Below, piece by piece: positions 12,301-25,109 of a DNA stretch of 64,000 nt. Source of the stretch: Plectrocnemia conspersa (taxonomy: Eukaryota; Arthropoda; Insecta; Trichoptera; Polycentropodidae); contig VTFK01000049.1 in NCBI GenBank assembly GCA_009617715.1, positions 558,001-622,000 of the forward strand, read 5' to 3'. Numbering within the stretch: the first letter of the stretch is position 1; the number at the start of each line of letters is the position of its first letter. Position numbers and translations under genes: made by a program. Below the pieces are notes generated by a model. That model saw only the letters and a list, made by a program, of their open reading frames with translations, was not told where the DNA came from and did no database searches.

Positions 12301-13540
12301 TCAAGCCGCAATTTCGAAAATAAATATGGGTATTATGATTGTAAGGCTTCATTGAAGAGCCACCTGGAAAAAATAAGTTATTATTATTAAAAAGTATTTT
12401 ATAGATTTTTATGACTCTACACGTACATTTATGAATCTCAATCTGCCGTCGCATATCGATGTATAATTTTACTATATATGTACATATACATATGTATAAC
12501 CAAAACAATATTCACTACCATACTTTAACGCAGTCACGATGGAAATCCCTAGCAGTAAAGTATACGATTCGAGGAGAAGTATCGAGCTTTGTTTTCAATT
12601 TCTCCGGATTTACAGAGCGCCCTTCCACTAGTTCCCCGGACGGACATAACTAACAATACACGTGTGTGTGTATTTTTTCAACGTAATGTATATATTATGA
12701 AGTGCTCGCAATAAATATTGCTCGGCTGTAAACAGCGGTAGTGTCGCAATATTGCCAGGTCCCCGCGGTGCAATGCCGCCGTGCCACCGACGTTATTTTC
12801 CCATATATTATTGCTGCGCGGACGTTGCGTCACTGATTTATGGCCCGTGTATCCTTTGCGCCTGCGAAAGGTGAGCCCTCTACGTCTATTTCAATAAACT
12901 ACTCCAATTTATTGCAATATTAAAATTCATCTTTTGACCTCTGCTAAAGAGTTCATTCAGCTAAGGCCATATTCAAGAATAGGACATTCTACCAAATGTC
13001 CTATTCAAGAATAGAACATTCTGCCACTGTCTATTCAAAGTATTGCATAAGAATTTTGCGTGTCAAAATTACGCTTTAAGAGTAGCATGTTAATCGCATT
13101 TTTTACCATACAAATAATTAATTGGACCCATTTAACGTATGCTTGCTAGGTGAGGAGTAACATTAGTAAAACAATTTTTTAACAGGTCCTATTTTTTTAT
13201 TAATTTTATTAAAACTTTGTTATATGCAATTTTTACACTAAAAATCTTATGTGTAATTGTTCTAAGCCACTACCACTTCCGAACGCGCACGATTTAAAAT
13301 TAAACATTTTATGTTCAATTTTGTACTCTGTATATCGTATCGTTTTGTATGAACGGTGAATATATATTTAATTATAATAAAAAAATAAAAATTGAGTATG
13401 CCCGGTAATGAATTCTGTTGTTTCGACCAATGAAAAATAAACATTCAAATATAAAACAAGATGGCCGTCAGTAACGTGACAACAGTTTTAAATAATTTTG
13501 CTACGCGACAATAATATTCATTAATTCGTTATGTGCGTTG
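9400..13540. other. intergenic DNA without a recognisable gene
   Basis: Mostly AT-rich. GC-richer islands occur at about 11,750-12,000 and 12,530-12,900. Their short frames are interrupted on both strands and show no family motif or consistent splice sites. I see no RNA gene. Confidence 0.5.
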
Positions 13541-13699
13541 TTCTATTTGACAGAGTATAAATATTCGGATTGCAAATTAACTAGGTGTGCTATAAATGTG
13601 TGTGTGAGGATTAGAAGAATACATTGATCAAACTATACAAACAATCTTCGCGTTGAAATCTTCAAATTTTTAGTTCCGAGGCCGAAAAGTGAGTTTTTC

Positions 13700-14863
13700 C
13701 TTTTACATTACATTACATAAACATTATCATTGCTTCCGATTTAATGCACATGTACGTTAGATTTGATTGAATTTAATTACTCGAATTGAAAATATATACT
13801 TATGAGGATTGTGGTTAATGTCGATCACGGTTTTGTTTTGTTATTTAAAAAGTAATACAATGTTTGGTTTTATTATTATCTAGCTAAGTTTTAAACCTAA
13901 TCTTAAATGATTTATAATATTTAGTTTTCTCATATTGAGTAATATAAAATGTTTTTTTTTATGGAAATATTTAGCTGAGTTGTAAACCTATTTTCAAATA
14001 AATTGAAAATGATTTTTCTGTGAAATAAAGTTTTATACATATTTCATCATTATTTAAAATCACATACTATTTTCAATCCATTTATGGAAACTTCACTGAC
14101 GTTGTATTGTGCCGTTTATTTTGTACTAAAAAACACATTCGAAAAATATTCTTTTATATAACAGACTTTCAACTTTAAAGGACACCCCCTCACCCGCATT
14201 AGTTTGTTATATCGAGGTTTTACTGTACTCTCTTTGAAGGCTTAATACCATTTTCGAGGTAGCTCTACTAATTATATATTTTTGAGACCATTTATTCGTG
14301 TCTCCATTGATATTACCATTATAAAATAAAAATTAACGACACCCTTGCGCCTGATATACATTATTATTATTATTACAATACAATTTTAAACGCTCGTTGT
14401 ACACAAAAATAAAAATATCTTCATTCAATCCTTCTGAGTGCGAATATCGATTTTTGCAAATATGAAATTAAATTTATGTGCAATATTTGAGGAGTGTCCC
14501 GTTTCACTAGGGTGACTCTCGACTCCCCCGTTTCGGATCGGTGTCCTTTATTGCCACATTTGAAATCTGGCAACCCTAAGAGCGTCCTTCATTTCGTATA
14601 TAAATTTAATTTTATGGTTATTGTCATTTAATAATTCATTTCAGCTTATGACGTTTTTCAAGATTGAAAAATGTAACAATTGAACTTGAATAACCTTTTA
14701 AGTTTATTTACATTAGACTAATTAATAAACATCTCTGTGACATTGGAGAGATATATTATGTCTAATGAAACAAATACGTTATCGTTAAATTTGCGCTCGA
14801 TTTTAACGTTACGCGTAATTAAATATTATATTACCAGACTAAACAATTTGCATACATCATTTC

Positions 14864-14918
<55 letters not shown>

Positions 14919-15700
14919 TTAATTCGCTTTGGAGATTTGATTAATATTGCGATTAGGCATTGGAAATTAAATTTGCAAGTATAATGTTAATTAAAATTAA
15001 GGAGATGGCCCATAAAAGCGGGGCCGAATTAGGTGTATCCGCGTATATTTTTATCCGCATTTCCTGGGGATTCGGATGGCAGGGGGACGGAAGATAAGAT
15101 GTCGTGATTTTACCGTTTTTCCGGGGATAAAGTGGGTGTTTTCGCGAAAAACACTATAATAGCTTTCGTGCCGGGGGCCTTTATTTACATTGGGCTTAGG
15201 TGAGCGAAAAACGTGAATAATTCCACCCCCACTCAACATTTTCTTATTATTTTTTATATATATTCGGGATTGAATAGGATTGATCACTTGTAGATTTTTT
15301 TACAAATATTTTATAATTTTATATAATCGTTATTAGCAATTAATAATATACTTCAAAGTAAAATTAATATATTTATATTAATTGAAGTATATTAATTTAT
15401 ATTTATAATTTATAGCAAATTAGTTTTTATTAATATACGTCAAAGGCTGAATTTAATTTTGTTGAATTATTTTTATATGTCAACATATATGCGATTTGTA
15501 TGGTTCGCTCGTGAGATTGTGACACAATATTGATCATAAAAAACATTCATTATTCAAATCCTAGTGATTTATTGACATTGCGTCTTTGGTGTAAATTAGG
15601 TATTAAAGCCGTTTGAAGTAAAAAATGTGATTTGCTAGTCTGCGTTCCATTCTATATAATCAGCAGCATACAAACATAAAAGCTTATTTAGTGTTAATGA
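13700..15700. other. intergenic DNA without a recognisable gene
   Basis: AT-rich except for a GC-richer island around 15,000-15,230. The only distinct structure is the GA microsatellite listed next. Confidence 0.5.
14866..14914. repeat. (GA)n microsatellite
   Basis: An uninterrupted run of GA dinucleotides of about 49 bp. The frame reading RERERE through it is a repeat artefact, not a gene. Confidence 0.97.
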
Positions 15701-15704
15701 GAAG

Positions 15705-16075
15705 TCATTTCAGATTTTTTCGAGGGGGGGGGGAACAAAAGTCGTTTTTTAATACTTACATTTCATAAAGTTTCATAGTATTTCTTTAAATTATATGCAT
15801 TTTTCTGGTCGAATTCAATGGAAGGGGGGGGGGAGGAAGGTCAGATGCCTCAACCAGCGCCCCAAAATTTCATCCCTGTTGAGAATCAATATCAATAACG
15901 TAAAAATATCCTTTCTCAGAAGGCGAAAATTCACGTCAAAAGCAATTTTTGCCTTCTGAGAAGCGATAATTGTTTTTGTGCTCTTCTATTGACCAAAATT
16001 CGGTTTGAATATACATTTACCGATACTTTAATAACAGAATTCCGTTGTAATATTGTCAAGAATAGCTATCATATT
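15705..16075 (+). repeat. R2 copy followed by R3 half-copy
   Basis: About 15,705-15,850 is an R2 copy: 'gtcatttcagatttttt', two long G-runs, 'acaaaagtcg' and 'atgcatttttctgg'. About 15,895-16,070 is R3: 'aattcacgtcaaaagcaat', 'ttctgagaagcgataattg', 'ttgaccaaaattcggtttga'. Neither contains a reading frame. Confidence 0.6.
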
Positions 16076-16304
16076 TTTAAAACAATGTGATATTAAATTG
16101 CAGACAAGCTATGGAGCAATATGTACTTTTTCCGGTTATTTTCCCCTAAAAGATGAGTTGACTTAGTTTGTATTTTGCACTTGACCTAATGAAAGTTCTA
16201 GAACTTTAATTAATTTTAGATCTTTCATTCAGTTAGGTTTAGTTTTGAACAGAAAATTGATGCATCGCAATTATTAAATTGAGTTTCATAGACATCTTAG
16301 AGCA

Positions 16305-16620
16305 GCTTATAATTTCACTATCAGTAGAAATATATATCTACTGGTGAAAATGTATTTGCATTTCACTAGTGAAAATAATATTTTACTGAAAAATAAATAT
16401 CATCAGTAAAATTTATACATCGCACGTAAACAAAAGTAATGATGAGTATGTAAATGTATAAATTAGTATATATGGAAAAGTTGAAATCATATAATTTTAT
16501 TAGCACCTGCCAGATTAATTTTATTTTCACTAGTAAAAATATATATCTACCGGTGATATGATTTCACTGAAATTATATATTTTAAAAAATATATTCAAGA
16601 TATTCGATTTTTTAGATTTT
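16305..16620. repeat. R1-family repeat copy
   Basis: Repeated CACTAGTGAAAAT and CTACTGGTGAAAAT motifs, plus 'tagcacctgccagatta', are shared with the copies at 1.6 and 23.3 kb. Confidence 0.6.
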
Positions 16621-16899
16621 CTTTTATGGATAAGTTAAGAATTTCTGGTTTAGAATCATCAGACAAATGCTCCCACGTGCCTCTCCTCAAATTACGTCTC
16701 TGTGTGAGCCACATATTTTAAATTAACAAGGTATTCAACAGACTTATATTATATTTACATATTTTCTTGTCTATTGAGTAAAATGAACAACAAAATAAAA
16801 TACAACAACAGACATCAATTGACTTTTATAATATTTTTTGAAAGCATTTTTTCAGATTCATTATTATTTAAATATAATTTTAAAATACATATGCTCTTT

Positions 16900-18230
16900 T
16901 AAAAGATGCATTTTTACGGTTTGAGAACCCTAGGGGTGTAACTTTGTAGCCAGTGAGACTAAAGTTTTATTACAATATATTTACATATGTTGCGATGGAC
17001 AATAAATGGCGCGATGTTTTCTCCGAGCGGTGGTGTAGTAGCTGGCGTAGGGATGATGTCTGTGGACGATCCTTACAGTTTTCACTGGTGTGGCAGCGAC
17101 AGTATATTCTCGGATATAATAAATCAATCAGTGATATATTATATCCGTGACCGTTTCGCAACAAAGAAATATTCTTTCAATGACGGAGAATATTTAAAGT
17201 TATAACAAAACTCGCGTTATTTATATGGTCGTAACGAGGGCTGTATGGTACAAATTCTTTACGCTATTGTCTTGTTTCCTTGTTGATGTATGGTTATTTT
17301 GGTTACAGTAAATTAACGCAAGTTTTGAGACAACGATCCTTTCAAATAGGGTAATCTGCGTGTGTTTTTAGGAAACGGGTCCATCGCCGGGGCTCCGCCA
17401 CAAAACGATCTCAGTGCCTTTTGCCTGTTTTTATTAAGACAGACAAACAGAAAGTCTTATATACTTTACTATATATATACTTTTGCTCTTAAATTAAATT
17501 GAATGTAAAATTAGTTATTGAAATAAAACTACTTTCATTTGTGTATAGTCTTGGGCCGTTTAACTAAACAAACAACGAAGCACACAAAACGCTTCCCGAG
17601 GCTAAATCCGCTGACCGTTTGATCGGAGAGCAGAAATTTGAAGGGTCCGAATCTCAGTCCAACCATCAGTTATGAGAGCAGCCCGAGCAAACAGCCGATC
17701 GAGATGATACGAGCAAAACAAATATTATGGAACCTTTGTTTCCGCTGACCGCTCGGTCGACATTTGCACAATAAACTCCGCGTCGTGAATTCCAAATCGT
17801 ATCGGCCGCGGATGATAGAAAGCATTTAAAGTCCATTAAAGTATTTAAGTATCAAAGAGCGCTTTGGTTCGCCGAAGAGAGAAAAGAAAGAAAAAGAAAG
17901 GACCGAGGGGCGAATGCGCCGGAGGGTAGGATAATTGAATTATTTTCCGAAAACGAGAGCGAAAAAAATCCAGCGTAATCTTTTCCCATTTGGCTAAAGT
18001 CGCATTCGATCAGGTTTTTATATGTACGAAGCGAGGATTTCTCACGTCGCGGGATTTAAGCGCTTATTTCAAAAGATTAACGTTAGAAATTCAGACTACA
18101 GTATCATATCTGATAAAATATCTATAAATCTAAGATAATATTCAATTTATTTAAAAAATAAATAGTTGCAAGCATAGATGCTTTTTTTCTCAAAAAAAGT
18201 GATAAAATTTTTTTGATACGAAGCTTGGAT
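16900..18230. other. intergenic DNA with a GC-richer island, no gene recognised
   Basis: A GC-richer, purine-rich island lies at about 17,560-18,050. Frames here are short and unrelated to any family I recognise. Confidence 0.5.
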
Positions 18231-18239
18231 CTTTAATTC

Positions 18240-18720
18240 CCAAATATTTGATTTGCATGAATGTAGGACAATTTCAGAATTCCAATAAATTTTACTACAC
18301 CGAAATTTTTCGGTATTCTTCTTCTGGTGTCATATGCGATTCCTTGTTGATTAGTACCAAATATTCCTCCCAGTCCATGGCTACACAAAACACTTCTTCG
18401 GCTGTTATCCCCGTCCATAGGCGTATATTTTGCAACCAAAACATCCACTATTTTCTGATCCACTTTTTATCTTTAAATTTTTCCATTATGAAGGTATGAA
18501 GAAGCTCATATTTCGGACCATTTTCCTCCGATTGAAAATTAAAAAGAGTTCTCGATCAACACTTCAAACGTCTCCAGTCTATTTATTGTTCAGGTCTGGT
18601 ATCTGTATGATAGCACTGACCAGATATAGTATAAATTGAAAATAGTAAGAGAAAGAGCGCATTCCTGTCTGACACCTCTCTGTATTGCAATATTTTCGGT
18701 ATGATCTTCTTCAACGTTTC
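18240..18720 (-). pseudogene. internally deleted non-LTR retrotransposon fragment
   Basis: On the minus strand, 18,690 down to about 18,630 encodes AIQRGVRQECALSLTIFNLY. This matches the reverse-transcriptase block RGVRQGCxLSPLLFNLY of endonuclease-type non-LTR elements. From 18,444 down to about 18,330 the reading is WLQNIRLWTGITAEEVFCVA, the typical C-terminal tail of such ORFs. The segment with the YADD active site, which should lie between these blocks, is missing, so the copy is dead. Its upstream side is adjoined by the TTAA-flanked element at 18,742. Confidence 0.7.
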
Positions 18721-18741
18721 ATATCTGTCATGTGTTTTTAA

Positions 18742-19669
18742 CCCGCCGTTGGTCGCACGGCGGCGCAGCGCTCACCCTATCGGTTTTTTTAATGCCGTTT
18801 TTTTTGTATGAAACATATTAGCTTGCGGGTCCCTCTACTTTTCAAGAATTATGTTTTCTTCAATATTACAGGCTCAAACACGTGTTTACTAATTCGATAT
18901 ACATTTGGTTTTGCGTATTAGTTCAAGGATCGAGAGAGAACGTTATTTACGCGGGTTAGATTCGTGCTGGAAATTTTATTTTTTTTGGTAGTTTCTTTTT
19001 TATTATTATTTACTTTTTTTGTTGTTATTATTATGTTTTTAATTTATTTTATAAATATATTTTATTTAACTCTATTGATACATAGTATAAAAAAACTATT
19101 TTGAATTTTTTTTTCGATCCTTTAGATAATTTAAACAAATTAAACAAATTTATCGCAAAGTTTGCAAATAAAAATATAGCAGTATTTAGGAAAGCAACCT
19201 GACACTACGATAATTCATCACCCAAAACCAAGTGAATAGAATCGTCCAAAATGTAATTTTTGCCCTAGGAAAAAAATCGCAAAATCACCATAAAATGCCA
19301 CATGTGCTATAACCCAATATGCAAAGAACATTCAAGGCATTATGTCCAGATTGCATAACTAAGTATTCAAGTAATCAAGATCAAAAATAATATATATTTT
19401 TTCATGTTATTTTTGAAGTTTTAAACATATATCTAAAAAAAATATATTTTACTTTTAAAATATTTATTATTTTATTTTTCTTCTTTCGTTATGCAAATAA
19501 AAGTTTTAAAGAATTTATTTATTTTATATATACAACACTAAAATATACCAAAAATAAAAAAAATAATAAATATTCGATATTTAAACCTAAAAACATAAAG
19601 AACTGAGAGGCGGCTATTCGCTCAGGCGCGACCAACGGCGTGTGCAATACTCGCGCGACCAACGGCGGG
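18742..19669. mobile_element. non-autonomous piggyBac-like element with TTAA duplication
   Basis: The element is 928 bp, flanked by TTAA at 18,738-18,741 and 19,670-19,673. The terminal inverted repeats are a perfect 15 bp, CCCGCCGTTGGTCGC on the left and its reverse complement on the right. A second, subterminal copy of GCGCGACCAACGGCG lies at 19,626-19,640. The TTAA target and the CCC start are hallmarks of the piggyBac superfamily. The AT-rich interior contains no transposase, so mobility would have to come from elsewhere. Confidence 0.85.
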
Positions 19670-19679
19670 TTAAAAATCT

Positions 19680-21050
19680 TTTAAAATACGTACAATCTAA
19701 AGTAGAATAGAATATCCTCATTTTTATTTTTGTTAAACATATTTTGGCCGTGAAAAAATTCCTCTCGTTTTGGGTTGATGTTGGTTTAATTGACAACAAG
19801 GCACTCAAAGTTATTTATTGTTTTTTTAACCGTTGATTCAAATAATATGAATTCTTTCTTAAAGAATCCGTAATATGTTGGTTTTCTAACACTACTCCCT
19901 ATAAGCCTGAAAGAAATTTCTTTCTCTAATTGTTGAGCCATTGACAAATTCTGATGCTATGATAACCCTTTGATCGCGGATGACACCTAGAGAAGTCATC
20001 ACGAAAATCGTCAGTATGCACTGGGCACCTAAAGGTGACATGAACATTTGAGCTTTGTAATATGTTTTTTTTTATAAAATTTAAGGTTGAAAATTTTATA
20101 TTGAAATAATATTTAAATAACTTTTTGCACAAATAGGTGCCCCCCTACAACCACATATTAGCACATTTAGAAATGGGGCGCAAAAATATCAGCCGCGGTG
20201 AAAGGATTAATAATTCTATGAGTCGTAAGGGTCATAATATAATTTGCTAATAATTTTTTTTTTCATCATACTAAAGAAGTTATTTTTTTTTTAATTGGTG
20301 AAAGATTTAAGATTGAGCAAATATTTAATTAATGACATAAATGTCTGGTTTCTTCGATAATTTAATTTCTCTTTAATTCCCGTTAAATTTCGAGCTCCGC
20401 TTAGAATTAATATTTTCAAATTGTCTTAAGAAATAATTTAAGACCCCTTCGGTTGTTAACAGTTATCTTTATTGGACTGTAAAATCTTTAGTACCACTTC
20501 AACAATAATTAAATACTCTTTGTTCCACAGATCACTGAAATTTAGGTCACTTAGTACATTTTTAACTTGTTGCTTAATTCGTAAAATGCGGTTTAGCATC
20601 GCCTCCATTGTGTTCCACCTGGGAACCTCATTTTCACGTCCAAAATGAGTTTTTTTTACACTTTTGTAAAATATAATTTCATTATAGTCTGAGACAATTT
20701 TTTTTAAGAAAAAATCATTGATTTACATTTTTTAATAAATTATTTTATACATGTGTGTTTTAGGAATTTGAATTTTTTATATACTTTCAATGATGTGAGG
20801 TAATAAAAAGCAATAATATTAAGTTGTTAATACAATAAAAAATAGGATTATATTTTTCATTTCTATTTAAAAGATAAATAAAGTTTAAAGTAAAAAAATA
20901 CGCATAAACACATTTTAATTATATAGTATAGTACATTATATTTTTAGTTGTTAGCAAAAAAATAACATTGCATTATTTTTTAATCAAAAAGTTTTTTTAA
21001 AAAATTATACATTTCACGCAAATTTTTAAATACTTTTTTTTTAAATATAA
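19680..21050. other. AT-rich intergenic DNA without a gene
   Basis: Long A and T runs, no motif-bearing frame, no RNA gene seen. Confidence 0.5.
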
Positions 21051-21064
21051 TTGTTGAGGCTCAC

Positions 21065-21345
21065 TTATTGAAGCATATTCCGTGGACTATTTTGGTAAAA
21101 ATATATCTGAATGGCGATAAAAATGTTCGTTTATGCAATATCTGCATTAGTTTTCACTTCGCCAGCCATCCCTATAAATATAATTATTGTTTATTTAAAG
21201 CTATCATCTAATACCAATGTTTAGTGAAACATATTTCGTGGAGTATTTGGGTAAAAATATGTTTGAATGGAGATAAAAATGTGCAAATAGTAGAAAAAAA
21301 AAAACTCGTGTATACAATACCTGCTTTTGTTTCCTATCATAAAAA
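21065..21345 (+). repeat. two adjacent copies of an R6 repeat
   Basis: Copies at about 21,065-21,180 and 21,220-21,345 share 'gaaacatatttcgtggagta', 'gggtaaaaatat', 'tgaatggagataaaaatg' and 'ccctat'. A third copy lies in intron 5 of OR-B (58,635-58,770). Non-coding. Confidence 0.6.
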
Positions 21346-21359
21346 AGGGACCGGCAGGT

Positions 21360-23200
21360 CGCAACGGCGTGATCATTTCTCTGTTACATAACAGTATTAT
21401 TAGGATATATTGTTTTGCAAATAAATCTTAGTACGCAATTTAAAGGTATATGGAATATTTAAAAACAACATGCAATTATACTTTTTGCGTATTTTTAGTA
21501 TCGAAAATGAATTGATAGAACTTATATTTTATCTTGTTTAATTTTCTTTCGTTCACTCGTAGTAGCCATAAAAAGATGATTATCTTTTATGGAGTTACTA
21601 TTATAAACAGCTCTTTTAAAGAAAGGGAAACAATCACAACCCACGCTTGAGACCTAAGGAAAATCTGCCTTTTAGTCTTAGCCCGTTCCAATATTTAGTA
21701 CTTTGCGAACACTTTGTTAAGTCAATAGATCGTAAGGGGCGATACGGGTCGTATTTGCTCTCATAACCGATCAAGATTCGATGCGAGATGAAACGAACAA
21801 GCTCGAGAGGTGCCCTTGTGAAATTAGCTCCTGCCCCGGGGCCTTTTGTGCGTTTGATTGTTTGCGCATTAAAATAATTTCGTGTACCCCTTTGGAGCGC
21901 TCGTCGTGTCATTACCATGCACTTTGTTTGCGTGAACAGAAAGGGTTTTTTATGTACGAATTAACTGGGAAACCCGTAATTGCTTTTCACTCGGCAAACG
22001 AATACATTATAACCGCAAAAAAATCATACACAGCTTTCGCTTTGTGACGAGATAAAAAATCTCGCAGCTCGGATATATTTCTGGTTAACATTTTCAACGC
22101 GAAATTTGATCTTCGAGATACGTTTGATGAAGAAAACCAGTTCGGTTCACCGACCTAGTATGATATGTTTATATTTATAGAGAACCTAAACATGTTAAAA
22201 CAAAATTATTGAACGAAAATTTTTATTGTCCCTACGTTCTAATTGTATTAATAATAGAAACAAAAATAAATTATTTATGTATACATAGAACAAGATACGA
22301 AACATAATCTATGGTCCAATTATTTTGTCATATTGAATATATATTTACAGAAACAGTTCAGTCCACATGCTAGTTGTGAATTGTGATTGTCGCGTTTCAC
22401 AGGTATCTCATTGATCGAAGTTGTTTTTCCTCGGAAAGTTATTTCCTTTTGGAGTAATCTTCGAACACTTCGCGCAACGAAAGTTTACAAGATAAACGTC
22501 GAGGCCCTGTTAGCAGTTGATAAAGCATTCGGTCCGCAATCGCTTAATCTTGCGGGGAAAAGGTCAGGCGAGATTGCCTCCTCTCTAAACCAATACGTTA
22601 ACCGTGTGTCTCTCTGCTGACGATACCGCTATCCGAGGAATCCCCAAAGAGCAATCCGCACATTGACAAATAGAGGATATGTTAAATCTACTCGCAGGTC
22701 CAGCCTGGATATTCCGGGGCAGAGTTGACACCTGATTGACGCACCCCAGCATCGCGGCCGAACGGATTCACTTACAGTCGCGTGTCAACCCCCACCACTG
22801 TACCGACCAGCGCTTCTTAAACTTCGCAATAAATAAATTTGCACAGTACAACTCTACGAAATAACAAATTGCCATTGGAATCTAGGGGCTTACAGTATCT
22901 TCGTCTATCGTGTAGCAAACTGTCCGATGACGATGAAAGCGAGCCGGAAATTAAAAGACCGAAAGTGCAAGTACTATGGTGGAAAATATGAAGAAAATCA
23001 GAATAGTATTTTAATAACATAATTTAGTAATGAATAATAATGATATACTATTATTACAAATGCTCTCTTACTAACGTCTTTATATGATAACTTATGTATT
23101 ATAAAAAACGCATACATTGCCAACTTAATTAATAATTTCATATTTTTTTGTGGTATTAAACTTATATTCTGTTCCTTTTCTAATAGAAAATATATAATTG
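21360..23200. other. intergenic DNA with GC-richer islands, no gene recognised
   Basis: GC-richer stretches at about 21,640-22,110 and 22,380-22,960 contain open frames of up to about 94 codons on either strand. They overlap antisense to one another and carry no family motif. I do not call genes here. Confidence 0.45.
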
Positions 23201-23254
23201 GGACAGTGCGAAATGTTTTTTAGCGCTAATTTATATTTATATTAATAAACATTT

Positions 23255-23690
23255 ATACATCTCATGTGAATAAATAATGATAAATATGAAAATGTATTTA
23301 TTACTATTACATATGAAAAAGTTTAAATCATATAATTTTACTAGCACCTGCCAGATAAATTATCTTTTAACTGTAAGAATATATAACTACCGGTGAAATT
23401 GTATTCCGTTATGAATTCACTGAAATGACATATTTAACAAAATATTTTAGGGATAAATTCGAGACTGGTTTTTTAGATTTTTTTAGGGATAGACTAAGAA
23501 TTTTTGGCTTAGAGTCAGAATTGTCATTTCAGTTTTTTTAGGCTAAGGGCATAAGTATGTCAGTTTGTGGTCGTTTTTTTCGGTTTCATTAAGATTCATA
23601 GAATTTCATTAAATGACATGCAGCTAGTCAAATTTAAGGGGGCAAAAGTTCTCATCTGTCCTTCTCCAATGACGGAGATGTCTTATATAT
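23255..23690 (+). repeat. R1 copy followed by R2 copy
   Basis: About 23,255-23,480 carries R1 words (tactagcacctgccagata; accggtgaaattg). About 23,520-23,690 carries R2 words (gtcatttcag; tgtggtcgttttttt; cattaagattcatag; aatgacgg). The same R1-then-R2 order occurs at 43.2-43.5 kb, so they may be parts of one larger element. Confidence 0.6.
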
Positions 23691-24764
23691 ACTATTTATA
23701 GATGATGTCTCAGTTAAAAGTACGTATTTAGTATCAAGTGAGCACAACTGTAGTACAAGAATAAGATCAGACAGACGTCTTCGGAATTAGACCTTGGTAG
23801 CTGAGGTGGACCATTTTTAGGGCTTTGCCTCTCAGTTGCCCTCGGCATACGATCTCTGATATTCAGTCACTTATAGCTTGAGCTTGGGAAGAGACGACCC
23901 CCTGAACAAATGGTGTAGTAGATAAATTATTGACAGCTGTTTTCGAACAACACGTCAACCATAACTTAGTTCATTAATAATACCTTATTGAAATGCTCGA
24001 ATTGCGTCTCATTAATGCAAATTACATAGCAATTAGATATTGCAATAATACAGAGATTTTCAGTACCGGTAAAACCGAGAGAAAAATTAGTCAATACCGG
24101 TATTGACATTATTATTATTATTTTAATTAATTGATAATAAAAAAAAACACGAAAAAATAATCCGAGTACCGTTTGCATTCTTCACCATGTTTATTAATTA
24201 GAATACCCTGGAAATTTTTCTTTCAATGTATTATATTTTAATTATATCATTATCCATTTTAATGCTTACAATGTCTATTCATTAAAATTCAAACTGAATG
24301 CTTTACTGACAAATTTATGCTGTAATGTATTGCTAAGTGTAAATGCATGCTTTCAAATTTTGCGTACAATTCCAAAAATTTAAGAGTAATTGACAATAAA
24401 TTTTTTCAATGATGTTGAATGAAAATGTAGTAACTATAGTCGTCTTGAAGTTTTTTTTTGTAATATAATAAACAAGCAGGTCCGTCTGACTATTTATGAA
24501 AATTATGTGTATCAAACAATGAAAAGCGTTTATACAACATTCCTTACATTCAGGTACTTCTAAAAATACTTTATACGCTGATCCTTTATTGTGTTGTCTA
24601 CGAGTACTAATAAAAATCAGTAAGACGACTGTGTAAAAAACATTTTTATCCCATATATTTTTTTTACTTTTATTCATTCGTTACATTGTCAAAAAAAATA
24701 TTTTTAAAAACGCGGGCGGCAAATTAGTATATAATAGGCCCAGGAAAAATTCACTTGTTGGTAT

Positions 24765-25100
24765 TTTTTTAATGTCGCCGTCGCAGTGGGAACGCTCGGT
24801 AACGAGCGTACCTACTGCGATGGCTCCGACACGATTTTGTTGCTTTTGACGTGAATTTTTGACTTCTGAATAGTGATATTTGTTTTTGCACTCTCCTATT
24901 GACCAAAATTAGGTTTTAATGTACTTTGACCAATACTCTCTTTTCAAAAGACGTAAAATTGGATAAAATCGCAACTTTCTAGGGCACTCTAAAGCTCGCA
25001 GCCGAAAGTCTCTTAGAAAGACTCTTTGAAATTTTAAAAAGTGCTTTATTGAGTAGATGCTACGCCGAGAATGCAAGGAATTGCTTCGCTTCTACAAAAA
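24765..25100 (+). repeat. R3 right half and R4 copy
   Basis: About 24,765-24,955 is R3: 'gtcgcagtgggaacgctcgg', 'acacgattttgttgc', 'tgacgtgaatttttgac', 'ttgaccaaaattagg'. About 24,965-25,100 is R4: 'gggcactctaaagctcgcag', then 'tgagtagatgctacg'. Confidence 0.6.
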
Positions 25101-25109
25101 ATGATACAA

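Noticed and set aside
14737..14922. 61-codon frame ending in RERERE
   Set aside because: Its end is the (GA)n repeat and the rest has no motif or splice context.
21634..22620. Several 77-94 codon frames on opposite strands in a GC-richer island
   Set aside because: They overlap each other antisense and lack motifs. GC-richer DNA has fewer stops by chance.
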